Source of the DNA: Allobrachymonas chironomi DSM 19884
GTDB taxonomy: Bacteria > Pseudomonadota > Gammaproteobacteria > Burkholderiales > Burkholderiaceae_C
Assembly: GCF_000374625.1 (NCBI RefSeq)
Contig: NZ_KB894768.1
Coordinates: 109,232-173,231, forward strand
DNA: 64,000 nucleotides
Reading direction: 5' to 3'
Below are positions 58,078 through 64,000 of the stretch, one piece after another. Below the pieces are notes generated by a model. That model worked only from the letters and a program-made list of their open reading frames with translations, did not search any database and was not told the DNA's origin. Numbering within the stretch: position 1 is the first letter of the stretch; every line of letters begins with the position of its first letter. Position numbers and translations under genes: made by a program.

Positions 58078-59199
58078 ATGGATGCCAGTTTCAACCCGAT
58101 CCACCTGCCTGCAGCCAGCCTGATCCAGGACACGGCTGCGCTGGCCAAGGTGGAGTTGCGGCCGCTGGTGGCGCAAATCGATCAGGAAGGCCTGTATCCC
58201 GAAGCCTTTCTGCGCACGCTGGGCGCCATTGGCGGTTTTGCCAGCATTGGCAGCGAAGCACAGGGCGGCACGGCGCTGGGGCTGGGCACACAAATCCGTA
58301 CCCTGGCCACGGTAGGTGCCGAGTGCGGCTCCACCGCCTTCCTGGGCTGGTGCCAGAGCGCCTGCGGCTGGTATCTGCGCCAGACACCGAATGCCGCAGT
58401 GCGCGAACGCTATCTGCCACAGGTGATGCGCGCCACGGCGCTGGCCGGCACCGGCATGTCCAACACCGTCAAGCACCTCAGCGGCATCGAGAAGCACCTG
58501 CTGCAGGCGCGCCCGGAAGGGGAGGGCTTTGTGGTCAACGGCAGCCTGCCCTGGGTGTCCAACCTGGGCGAATCGCATGTGTTTGCCGCCAGCGCCCAGC
58601 TGCCGGATGGCCGCTACATCATGTTCATGGCGCGTGGCGATGCCGCTGGCGTGACGCTCAAGCCCTGCCCGGAATTCTGTGCCCTGGAAGGCACGCGTAC
58701 GCTGAACGTACGCTTTGTCGATGTGCGCATCGAGCAGGCTGACCTGCTGGCCGATGCCGAGCAGTTCGAGGATTTCATCCGCAGCATCAAGCCGGGCTTC
58801 ATTCTGCTGCAGATCGGCATGGGTGCCGGCGTGATCGAGGCCTGCCTGAAGACGATTCGCGACAGCAACCTGGCCACGCCGAAGCCGAACGCCTATCTGG
58901 ACGACCAGTACGACACCTTGCGCGCCGAGCTGGATGCATTGCTGCTGCGCACGCAGGAACTGGCCGATCAGGCCGATGCCGGCACGGTGGCCATGCTGCC
59001 GGTACTGGAAGTCCGGCTGGCGGCCAGCGAACTGGCGCTGCGTGCGGCACAATCGGCCGCGCTGCATGCAGGCGCAAAAGGCTATCTGATGCGCCATGCA
59101 GCGCAGCGACACTCGCGCGAGGCGCTGTTCGTGGCGATCGTGACGCCGGCGATCAAGCACCTGCGCCTGGAAATCGAACGCCTGCGTGCGCAAGGCTGA
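58078..59199 (+). CDS. Acyl-CoA-dehydrogenase-fold flavoprotein, second module
   Basis: The 373-residue paralogue of the protein at 40619 has the same three-domain plan: VGAECGSTAFLGWCQSACGWYL, GEGFVVNGSLPWVSNLGESH, and a C-terminal [32 protein letters not shown]. Thr355 stands where acyl-CoA dehydrogenases commonly have the catalytic Glu; the [12 protein letters not shown] block is identical in both paralogues. It is the first gene of an operon with rubredoxin and a nitrate/sulfonate-type importer. CAAGGAGTAGCGCCAC precedes the ATG. A monooxygenase or desulfonation-type role in nutrient scavenging is inferred. Confidence 0.8.
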   Translation: MDASFNPIHLPAASLIQDTAALAKVELRPLVAQIDQEGLYPEAFLRTLGAIGGFASIGSEAQGGTALGLGTQIRTLATVGAECGSTAFLGWCQSACGWYLRQTPNAAVRERYLPQVMRATALAGTGMSNTVKHLSGIEKHLLQARPEGEGFVVNGSLPWVSNLGESHVFAASAQLPDGRYIMFMARGDAAGVTLKPCPEFCALEGTRTLNVRFVDVRIEQADLLADAEQFEDFIRSIKPGFILLQIGMGAGVIEACLKTIRDSNLATPKPNAYLDDQYDTLRAELDALLLRTQELADQADAGTVAMLPVLEVRLAASELALRAAQSAALHAGAKGYLMRHAAQRHSREALFVAIVTPAIKHLRLEIERLRAQG

Positions 59200-59217
59200 G
59201 CAACAAGGAAAGACAAG

Positions 59218-59379
59218 ATGAAATGGATGTGCGGCCCCTGTGGCTATATCTACGACGAGGAAGAGGGCTACGCCCCGGACGGTATCGAACCGGGTACGCC
59301 GTTCCACAAGCTGCCGGATGGCTGGGTCTGCCCCGATTGCGGTCTGGGCCAGGATGAATTTTTCGAGATCCCCGAGTGA
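59218..59379 (+). CDS. Rubredoxin
   Basis: This 53-residue one-iron electron carrier has ligands Cys5, Cys8 (CGPCG) and Cys38, Cys41 (CPDCG). [20 protein letters not shown] and [11 protein letters not shown] are diagnostic of rubredoxin, and the length is standard. AAGGAAAGACAAG gives a good ribosome site. It lies 18 bases after the flavoprotein gene, and its stop shares bases with the ATPase start (TGATG), so translation is coupled. It probably carries electrons to the flavoprotein. No reductase is in this operon; the fusion at 41788 could serve. Confidence 0.95.
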   Translation: MKWMCGPCGYIYDEEEGYAPDGIEPGTPFHKLPDGWVCPDCGLGQDEFFEIPE

Positions 59380-60200
59380 TGACAGCTGCCGATGCTGCTG
59401 CGCCCCTGTTGCAGGGACGCGATATTTCGCTGGGCTACGCACGTGCCGATGGCAGCACCCAGTGGGTGCTGGAAGGCTTTTCCATTGACGTGCAGCCAGG
59501 CGAACTGATTGCGCTGCTGGGCCCCAGCGGTGTTGGCAAGTCCTCGCTGCTGCGCGTGCTGGCCGGCTTGCAGCCGCCGCAGAAAGGCCAGGTGCGGCTG
59601 TTTGGCGAGCCGCTGACGGCGCCGCATCCGCGTGCCGCCTTCGTGTTCCAGAGCGCCTCGCTGCTGCCCTGGCTCACGGTGCAGGACAACGTGGCCTTTG
59701 GCCTGTCCTTCAAGCACCAGCCGGCCATTGGCAAGCAGGCCGAGCGCGAACGCGTGCGTCAGGCGCTGACCGAGGTGAACCTGCTGCATGCGGCCACGCA
59801 GCACCCGTCGCAGCTGTCGGGCGGCATGGCGCAGCGTGTGGCGCTGGCACGTGCCTTTGCGCGCCAGCCCGAGGTGCTGATGCTGGACGAGCCGTTCAGC
59901 GCGCTGGACGAGATCACGCGGGGCGAAATGCAGGTGCTGCTGCGCGACCTGGTGACACGCCACCAGACTGCGGCCATTCTGGTCACGCACGATATCGATG
60001 AAGCCCTGACCGTGGCCGATCGCGTGCTGCTGATTGGCAATACGCCGGGCCGTCTGCTGGCCGAATGGCGGCTGGAGCAGCCTTACCCGCGCGATGATGT
60101 CGCCCTGACCATGAACGAACAGCGTTTGCAGATCCTGCAATCGATGCGCAATGCGCGCCTGTTCCAGCAGGACATGCACAGTCTCGAATACGTTATCTGA
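59379..60200 (+). CDS. Nitrate/sulfonate/taurine-type ABC transporter ATPase
   Basis: The 273-residue ATPase has Walker A GPSGVGKSS, Q-loop FVFQSASLLPWLTVQDNVAFGL, signature LSGGMAQRVALARAF, Walker B LMLDEPFSALDE and LVTHDIDEALTVADRVLLIG. This is the SsuB/TauB/NrtD group. The ATG overlaps the rubredoxin stop by one base. The order ATPase, binding protein, permease differs from the first module (binding protein, permease, ATPase). Confidence 0.92.
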   Translation: MTAADAAAPLLQGRDISLGYARADGSTQWVLEGFSIDVQPGELIALLGPSGVGKSSLLRVLAGLQPPQKGQVRLFGEPLTAPHPRAAFVFQSASLLPWLTVQDNVAFGLSFKHQPAIGKQAERERVRQALTEVNLLHAATQHPSQLSGGMAQRVALARAFARQPEVLMLDEPFSALDEITRGEMQVLLRDLVTRHQTAAILVTHDIDEALTVADRVLLIGNTPGRLLAEWRLEQPYPRDDVALTMNEQRLQILQSMRNARLFQQDMHSLEYVI

Positions 60201-60271
60201 GCCGATCTTCCTGCATTTGCATTCATCTGCAGCCATCTGCACGATTTACCCGTTACTTCTGGAGAATTTCC

Positions 60272-61441
60272 ATGGTTTCACGCCGCGACATGCTGAAGCT
60301 GGCCTCGCTGTTCACCGCTGCCGGCAGTCTGCCGCTGCTGCAGGCCTGCCAGCGCCAGCAGGCCAGCCAGCCCGATGCGCCCCTGCGCATCGGCTATTTG
60401 CCGATTACCGATGCCACGCCGCTGCTGGTGGCGCACAGCCAGGGCCTGTTCCAGGCCGAGGGGCTGAATGTGGAGCAGCCCAGGCTGTTCCGCAGCTGGG
60501 CCCAGCTGGTGGAAGCCTTCATCAGCGGCCAGGTGAATCTGGTGCACCTGCTGACGCCCATGACGGTGTGGGCACGCTATGGCAGCGAAAGCCCGCTCAA
60601 GGTGCTGATGTGGAACCACATGGCCGGCTCCGCGCTGACCGTGCTGCCCGATGTCAACACGGTGGCGGATCTGGGTGGCAAGACCGTGGCGATTCCGTTC
60701 TGGTACTCGATCCACAACGTGGTGCTGCAGCATCTGCTGCGCGAGGGCGGCCTGGAAGTGACCGAGAAGGATCCCGGCCCGAAGCAGGTCAAGCTGACCG
60801 TGATGGCGCCGTCCGACATGGTGGCGGCGCTGGCAGCCAAAAGCATTGCCGGCTTCATCGTGGCCGAACCGTTCAATGCCGCGGCCGAGCTGCAGGGCGT
60901 GGGCAAGGTGCTGCGCTTTACCGGCGATGTCTGGCGTGACCACGCCTGCTGCGTCACGGTGGCGCATGCGGCCGATGTGGAGCAGCGCCCCGAATGGATG
61001 CAGAAGGTGGCGAATGCCATGGTCAAGGCGCAGCTGTGGTCACGCGAGCATCGTCCCGAGGTGGCGCAGCTGTTGTCGGCCGATGGCGCCGGCAAGTACA
61101 CGCCGCACCCGCTGCCGGTGCTGCAGAAGGTGTTGGCACCGGATGCTGCCGATCTGCAGCAGTATGTGCAAAGTGGCGCGATCCGCCATCCGGACTGGAG
61201 GCAGAACCGCATCGACTTCCAGCCCTATCCCTTCCCGAGCTATACCAGCGAGCTGGTAAAGCTGCTGCAGCAGACGCATATTGCCGGCGAACACCGTTGG
61301 CTGGCCAAGCTGGATCCGCAGCAGGTGGCGCAGGATCTGGTGGATGAGCGCTTTGTGCGCCAGGCCATCGAGAACACGCAGAGCCAGCAACTGTTCGGGC
61401 TGCCGGCCGATTACCGCCGCACCGAAACCATCGTGGCCTGA
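60272..61441 (+). CDS. ABC transporter substrate-binding lipoprotein, NrtA/SsuA-like
   Basis: The 389-residue precursor has a Tat-type SRRDMLKLA motif (residues 3-11) followed by a lipobox LQAC with Cys26, so it is probably exported folded and lipidated. The binding domain has LRIGYLPITDATPLLVAHSQGLFQAEGLNV, NLVHLLTPMTVWARYG, WYSIHNVVLQHLL and AGFIVAEPFNAAAEL, like nitrate/taurine-type binding proteins and the binding protein at 43159. The ligand is unknown. It lies 71 bases after the ATPase with GGAGAATTTCC before the ATG. Confidence 0.88.
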   Translation: MVSRRDMLKLASLFTAAGSLPLLQACQRQQASQPDAPLRIGYLPITDATPLLVAHSQGLFQAEGLNVEQPRLFRSWAQLVEAFISGQVNLVHLLTPMTVWARYGSESPLKVLMWNHMAGSALTVLPDVNTVADLGGKTVAIPFWYSIHNVVLQHLLREGGLEVTEKDPGPKQVKLTVMAPSDMVAALAAKSIAGFIVAEPFNAAAELQGVGKVLRFTGDVWRDHACCVTVAHAADVEQRPEWMQKVANAMVKAQLWSREHRPEVAQLLSADGAGKYTPHPLPVLQKVLAPDAADLQQYVQSGAIRHPDWRQNRIDFQPYPFPSYTSELVKLLQQTHIAGEHRWLAKLDPQQVAQDLVDERFVRQAIENTQSQQLFGLPADYRRTETIVA

Positions 61442-61461
61442 GCGCCAGCAGAAAGGATTGC

Positions 61462-62229
61462 ATGTCGTCGATCAAGCAGGGGCCGTGGCGCTCCGCAACC
61501 CTGGCACTGGCCGGACTGGTGCTGCTGGCGGTGGCCTGGCAGCTGGGCGTGATGCTGCTCAGGACCGGCATGCCGATTGTCGGCCGCTTTGCGCCGCTGC
61601 CGACGCTGGACAGCCTGCTGTTCCTGCTGGGCGATGCCGGCATTTACGGCCATATCCTGGCCAGCCTGCAGCGCGTGCTGATCGGTCTGGCGCTGGCCCT
61701 GCTGATCGGCGTGCCGGTCGGGCTGCTGCTGGGCCGTTCACGCCTGGCCGAGCAGCTCAGTGGCGGTGCCTTCCAGCTGCTGCGCATGATCTCGCCGCTG
61801 TCCTGGATGCCGATTGCGGTGATGGTGTTTGGCGTGGGCGATGCGCCGATCTACTTTCTGCTGACCTTTGCCGCTGTCTGGCCGATCATCCTGAACACCA
61901 GTGCCGGCGTGAAGGCGATAGACCGCCACTGGCTGCAGCTGGGGGCATCGCTCAGCGCCACCCGCTGGGAGGCACTGCGCAGCATCATCTTCCCGGCGGT
62001 GGTCGGACATATCCTGACCGGCCTGCGGCTGGCGATTGGTGTGGTCTGGATCGTGCTGGTGCCTTGCGAAATGCTGGGCGTGAATGAAGGCCTGGGCTAT
62101 TTCATCCTGGATACGCGGGATCGGCTGGCCTATTCGGAGCTGATGGCGGCGGTGCTGCTGATTGGCCTGATCGGCTGGCTGCTGGATGCACTGGCGCGCT
62201 GGCTGCACCGGCGCTGGGCGATGGCCTGA
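61462..62229 (+). CDS. Nitrate/sulfonate/taurine-type ABC transporter permease
   Basis: The 255-residue inner-membrane protein has about six helices and the family blocks LIGVPVGLLLGRS, ISPLSWMPIAVMVFGVGDAPIYF and the EAA loop LQLGASLSATRWEALRSIIFPAVVGHILTGLRLAIG. It closes the second flavoprotein-rubredoxin-importer operon and is followed by a strong hairpin. Confidence 0.92.
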   Translation: MSSIKQGPWRSATLALAGLVLLAVAWQLGVMLLRTGMPIVGRFAPLPTLDSLLFLLGDAGIYGHILASLQRVLIGLALALLIGVPVGLLLGRSRLAEQLSGGAFQLLRMISPLSWMPIAVMVFGVGDAPIYFLLTFAAVWPIILNTSAGVKAIDRHWLQLGASLSATRWEALRSIIFPAVVGHILTGLRLAIGVVWIVLVPCEMLGVNEGLGYFILDTRDRLAYSELMAAVLLIGLIGWLLDALARWLHRRWAMA

Positions 62230-62230
62230 C

Positions 62231-62266
62231 GACAAAGCCCCGTGGTTTGCACCACGGGGCTTTGTC
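62231..62266. terminator. Bidirectional terminator between the importer operon and the TerC gene
   Basis: A perfect 16-bp stem with a TTGC loop (core AAAGCCCCGTGGT / ACCACGGGGCTTT) lies between two convergent genes. A-rich and T-rich ends let it act on both strands. Confidence 0.85.
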
Positions 62267-62302
62267 ATTGCAGGGCAGGGCGCGGTGGAGCGCCCCTGGG
62301 CT

Positions 62303-63580
62303 TTACTGACCCTCTTCGCCATTTGTCTGGCGGTAGCTGGCGGTATCCAGCCGCGCCTTGCCGGCCAGCGGATCGCCATTCGGGTAGCGCGTCGGGTTGT
62401 CGGCCATATAGCGGTCGTGCATCTGGTGCGCATCGTCCAGCAGGTCCAGCAGCTTCTGCTCGTCGCTCAGCAGGTGCTTGTAGTCTTCCGGAATGGCCAG
62501 CAGGGCCTGTTCCTCTTCCATCAGCTGGCGGTAATTCTGCTCGCGCAGGGCCGGATCGGCTTCGTAGTCCATGTCCAGATACTGCCTGGCATGGCGGCGC
62601 ACGCTGGAGATGACGGTCAGGATCTTGCCCTTTTGCGACATCAGCGAGGCCACCACGGTGATGACCAGGATCACGCAGATCACGATCAGCGACTGGCCGG
62701 TGGTGACCTCGATCACGCTGACCGGGTTGCCGTCGTTGATGATGGGCACGTTGTTCTCGTGCAGCGCGTGCAGGATCAGCTTGGCACCGATGAAGGCCAG
62801 GATGATGGCCAGGCCGTACTTCAGGTACACCAGGCGCTCCAGCAGGCCGTCGATCAGGAAGTAGAGCTGGCGCAGGCCCATCAGCGAGAAGGCGTTGGCC
62901 GTGAACACGATGAAGGCGCTGTCGGTCAGGCCGAAGATGGCCGGGATGGAGTCGAGCGCAAACAGGATGTCGGTGGCACCGATGACCACCATCACCAGCA
63001 GCATGGGCGTCAGCGCGCGCTTGCCGTTCTGCAGGGTGAACAGCTTGTCACCGTCGTAGTAGTCGGTGGTGTGGAACATCTTGCGCGTCACGCGCACCAC
63101 GATGTTCTGGTCCAGGCTTTCCTCTTCCTTTTCGGGGGCGAGCTGCTTGCCGGCCAGCATCAGCAGCAGGCCGCCAAAGATGTAGAACATCCAGGCAAAG
63201 GAGTTGAGCAGGGCGGCACCGGCCAGAATGAAGACTGCACGGGCAAAGATGGAGAACAGGATGCCGAACAGCAGCACTTTCTGCTGGTAGGCGTGTGGCA
63301 CCTTGAAGCCCGCCATGATGATCAGGAACACGAACAGGTTGTCCACGCTCAGGGCTTTTTCGGTGATGTAGCCGGCAAAGTACTCCACGCCACGCTGGTG
63401 CCCGAAGGCGACCCAGACAAACACGCCGAACAGCAGGGCAATGGCCACGAACAGGATCGACCACATGGTCGATTCCTTTAGCGTTGGCGTGTGGGCCACG
63501 CGCACGTGGAAGAAGTAGTCATACAGGAACAGTCCGCCGATCAGGACGATCGTGACTATCCATGCCCAGGTGGGGATCAT
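62303..63580 (-). CDS. TerC family membrane protein (Alx-like)
   Basis: The 425-residue inner-membrane protein has about nine helices. The TerC core motifs are GYITEKALSVDNLFVFLIIM and ALDSIPAIFGLTDSAFIVFTANAFSLMGLRQLYFLI, whose Asp residues line the presumed metal path. A long acidic C-terminal tail of about 100 residues follows. Alx-type members export manganese and help metalloprotein maturation at high pH. GGACCCCTGC precedes the ATG (MIPTWAWIVTIVL). I see no yybP-ykoY manganese riboswitch in the leader. Confidence 0.92.
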   Translation of the reverse strand: MIPTWAWIVTIVLIGGLFLYDYFFHVRVAHTPTLKESTMWSILFVAIALLFGVFVWVAFGHQRGVEYFAGYITEKALSVDNLFVFLIIMAGFKVPHAYQQKVLLFGILFSIFARAVFILAGAALLNSFAWMFYIFGGLLLMLAGKQLAPEKEEESLDQNIVVRVTRKMFHTTDYYDGDKLFTLQNGKRALTPMLLVMVVIGATDILFALDSIPAIFGLTDSAFIVFTANAFSLMGLRQLYFLIDGLLERLVYLKYGLAIILAFIGAKLILHALHENNVPIINDGNPVSVIEVTTGQSLIVICVILVITVVASLMSQKGKILTVISSVRRHARQYLDMDYEADPALREQNYRQLMEEEQALLAIPEDYKHLLSDEQKLLDLLDDAHQMHDRYMADNPTRYPNGDPLAGKARLDTASYRQTNGEEGQ

Positions 63581-63601
63581 GCAGGGGTCCTTTCAGAAGC
63601 G

Positions 63602-63623
63602 GCAAGCCTGACGGCAGGCTTGC
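63602..63623 (-). repeat. Stem-loop in the TerC leader
   Basis: GCAAGCCTG / CAGGCTTGC form a perfect 9-bp stem with a 4-base loop, 21 bases upstream of the TerC start codon on the - strand. No T-run follows. It could affect translation or be the remains of another element. Confidence 0.45.
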
Positions 63624-63735
63624 ATGGGTATCAAAGGAATAATTAGAACGCAAAAACCGGACAGTTGCATGACGGCGACCGATTTCCGGAGACTGGAAGC
63701 AGGCAGCCGCTACAACGCTTCACGCTGGTGCGGAA

Positions 63736-64000
63736 TGAACCGCCCCGGGTTTCGAGGAGGCTGGTTGGTTTAAGTGGACACCTCTGCCAAGGTGTTGCTG
63801 TCGGCAAGTTGCCTCCAGTAGTTTGCCTCAGCTTCTGCCGGCGGGATACCCCCGATCGGCGTGAGCAGTCGGACGTGGTTGAACCAGTGCACCCATTGCA
63901 GGGTCGCCAGTTCCACGGCTTCCCTGGTCTTCCAGGGGCCCCGGCGATGAATCAGTTCGGCCTTGTATAGCCCGTTGATGGTCTCGGCCAGCGCGTTGTC
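63736..64000. mobile_element. End of an IS3-family insertion sequence (partial)
   Basis: The terminal sequence TGAACCGCCCCGGGTTTCGA at 63736 onward looks like an IS3-type inverted-repeat end, and a transposase 3' end lies 34 bases inside. The element runs out of the window, so its length and the second end cannot be seen. It lies about 155 bases upstream of the TerC start. Confidence 0.85.
63770..64000 (-). CDS. IS3-family transposase OrfB, C-terminal part (runs off the right edge)
   Basis: The last 76 codons are visible on the - strand: DNALAETINGLYKAELIHRR, GPWKTREAVELATLQWVHWF, then LLTPIGGIPPAEAEANYW and the stop. This is the C-terminal end of the rve/DDE integrase domain of IS3-family OrfB. 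DNALAE-x-x-N is the stretch around the last catalytic acidic residue. The reading frame is intact as far as it is visible. Confidence 0.93.
   Translation of the reverse strand, partial: DNALAETINGLYKAELIHRRGPWKTREAVELATLQWVHWFNHVRLLTPIGGIPPAEAEANYWRQLADSNTLAEVST

Noticed and set aside
63581..63735. yybP-ykoY manganese riboswitch before the TerC gene
   Set aside because: Only a simple 9-bp hairpin is visible; the conserved riboswitch loops are not found.

Overview
The window is GC-rich, densely coding bacterial chromosome, most likely from a betaproteobacterium of the order Burkholderiales and possibly Alcaligenaceae-like. The evidence is gene order and protein style: a tpiA-like tail, secG, tRNA-Leu(GAG) and a complete 14-gene nuo operon with separate nuoC and nuoD, followed by DUF2818, NUDIX and DUF1178 genes. 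A three-gene pntAA-pntAB-pntB transhydrogenase and a MutL with an endonuclease motif also fit. I could not run a taxonomic search. Nothing suggests a plasmid or prophage. The only mobile DNA is the end of an IS3-family element at the right edge.

Layout. 1-16.6 kb: export (SecG), tRNA-Leu, respiratory complex I and three small followers. 16.6-30 kb: housekeeping genes (miaA, mutL, a DedA protein, a glycine-zipper lipoprotein, 5-formyl-THF cyclo-ligase, a soluble lytic transglycosylase coupled to an SbmA/YddA-type ABC exporter, queC with a 5'-nucleotidase, two unknown membrane-anchored proteins, cobC-cobS). 30-39 kb: ilvA, a polar amino-acid ABC pair lacking its ATPase, valS, a persulfide-dioxygenase-like hydrolase with a TauE/SafE exporter, and an OsmC protein divergent from an AraC regulator.

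40.3-47 kb is the most unusual region: an acyl-CoA-dehydrogenase-fold flavoprotein, a rubredoxin/NAD(P)H-rubredoxin-reductase fusion, an NrtABC-type importer and cyanase (CynS), behind a near-perfect sigma-54 promoter with an NtrC-like palindrome upstream. A second, paralogous module lies at 58-62.2 kb: the same kind of flavoprotein, a free-standing 53-residue rubredoxin, and an ATPase, lipoprotein and permease of the same importer class, without cyanase or reductase. In both flavoproteins the position of the usual acyl-CoA dehydrogenase catalytic Glu is Thr. My reading is that these are rubredoxin-fed flavoenzymes, perhaps monooxygenases, for scavenging a small imported nitrogen- or sulfur-containing anion. 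In the first module the product would be cyanate, which CynS turns into ammonia and CO2. This is inference, and it is the best candidate here for an undescribed system.

47-58 kb: glycerate kinase, yaaA, queF, the proton-translocating transhydrogenase, an HI1419/HI1420-type toxin-antitoxin pair with a clear operator, a Fur-boxed divergent iron transporter (fbpC/fbpB, no fbpA), a VOC protein and a lipocalin. 62.2-64 kb: a TerC protein and the IS3 end. No gene-free stretch exceeds 300 bases; the longest gap (about 280 bases, before the cyanase operon) holds the sigma-54 promoter and its presumed enhancer.
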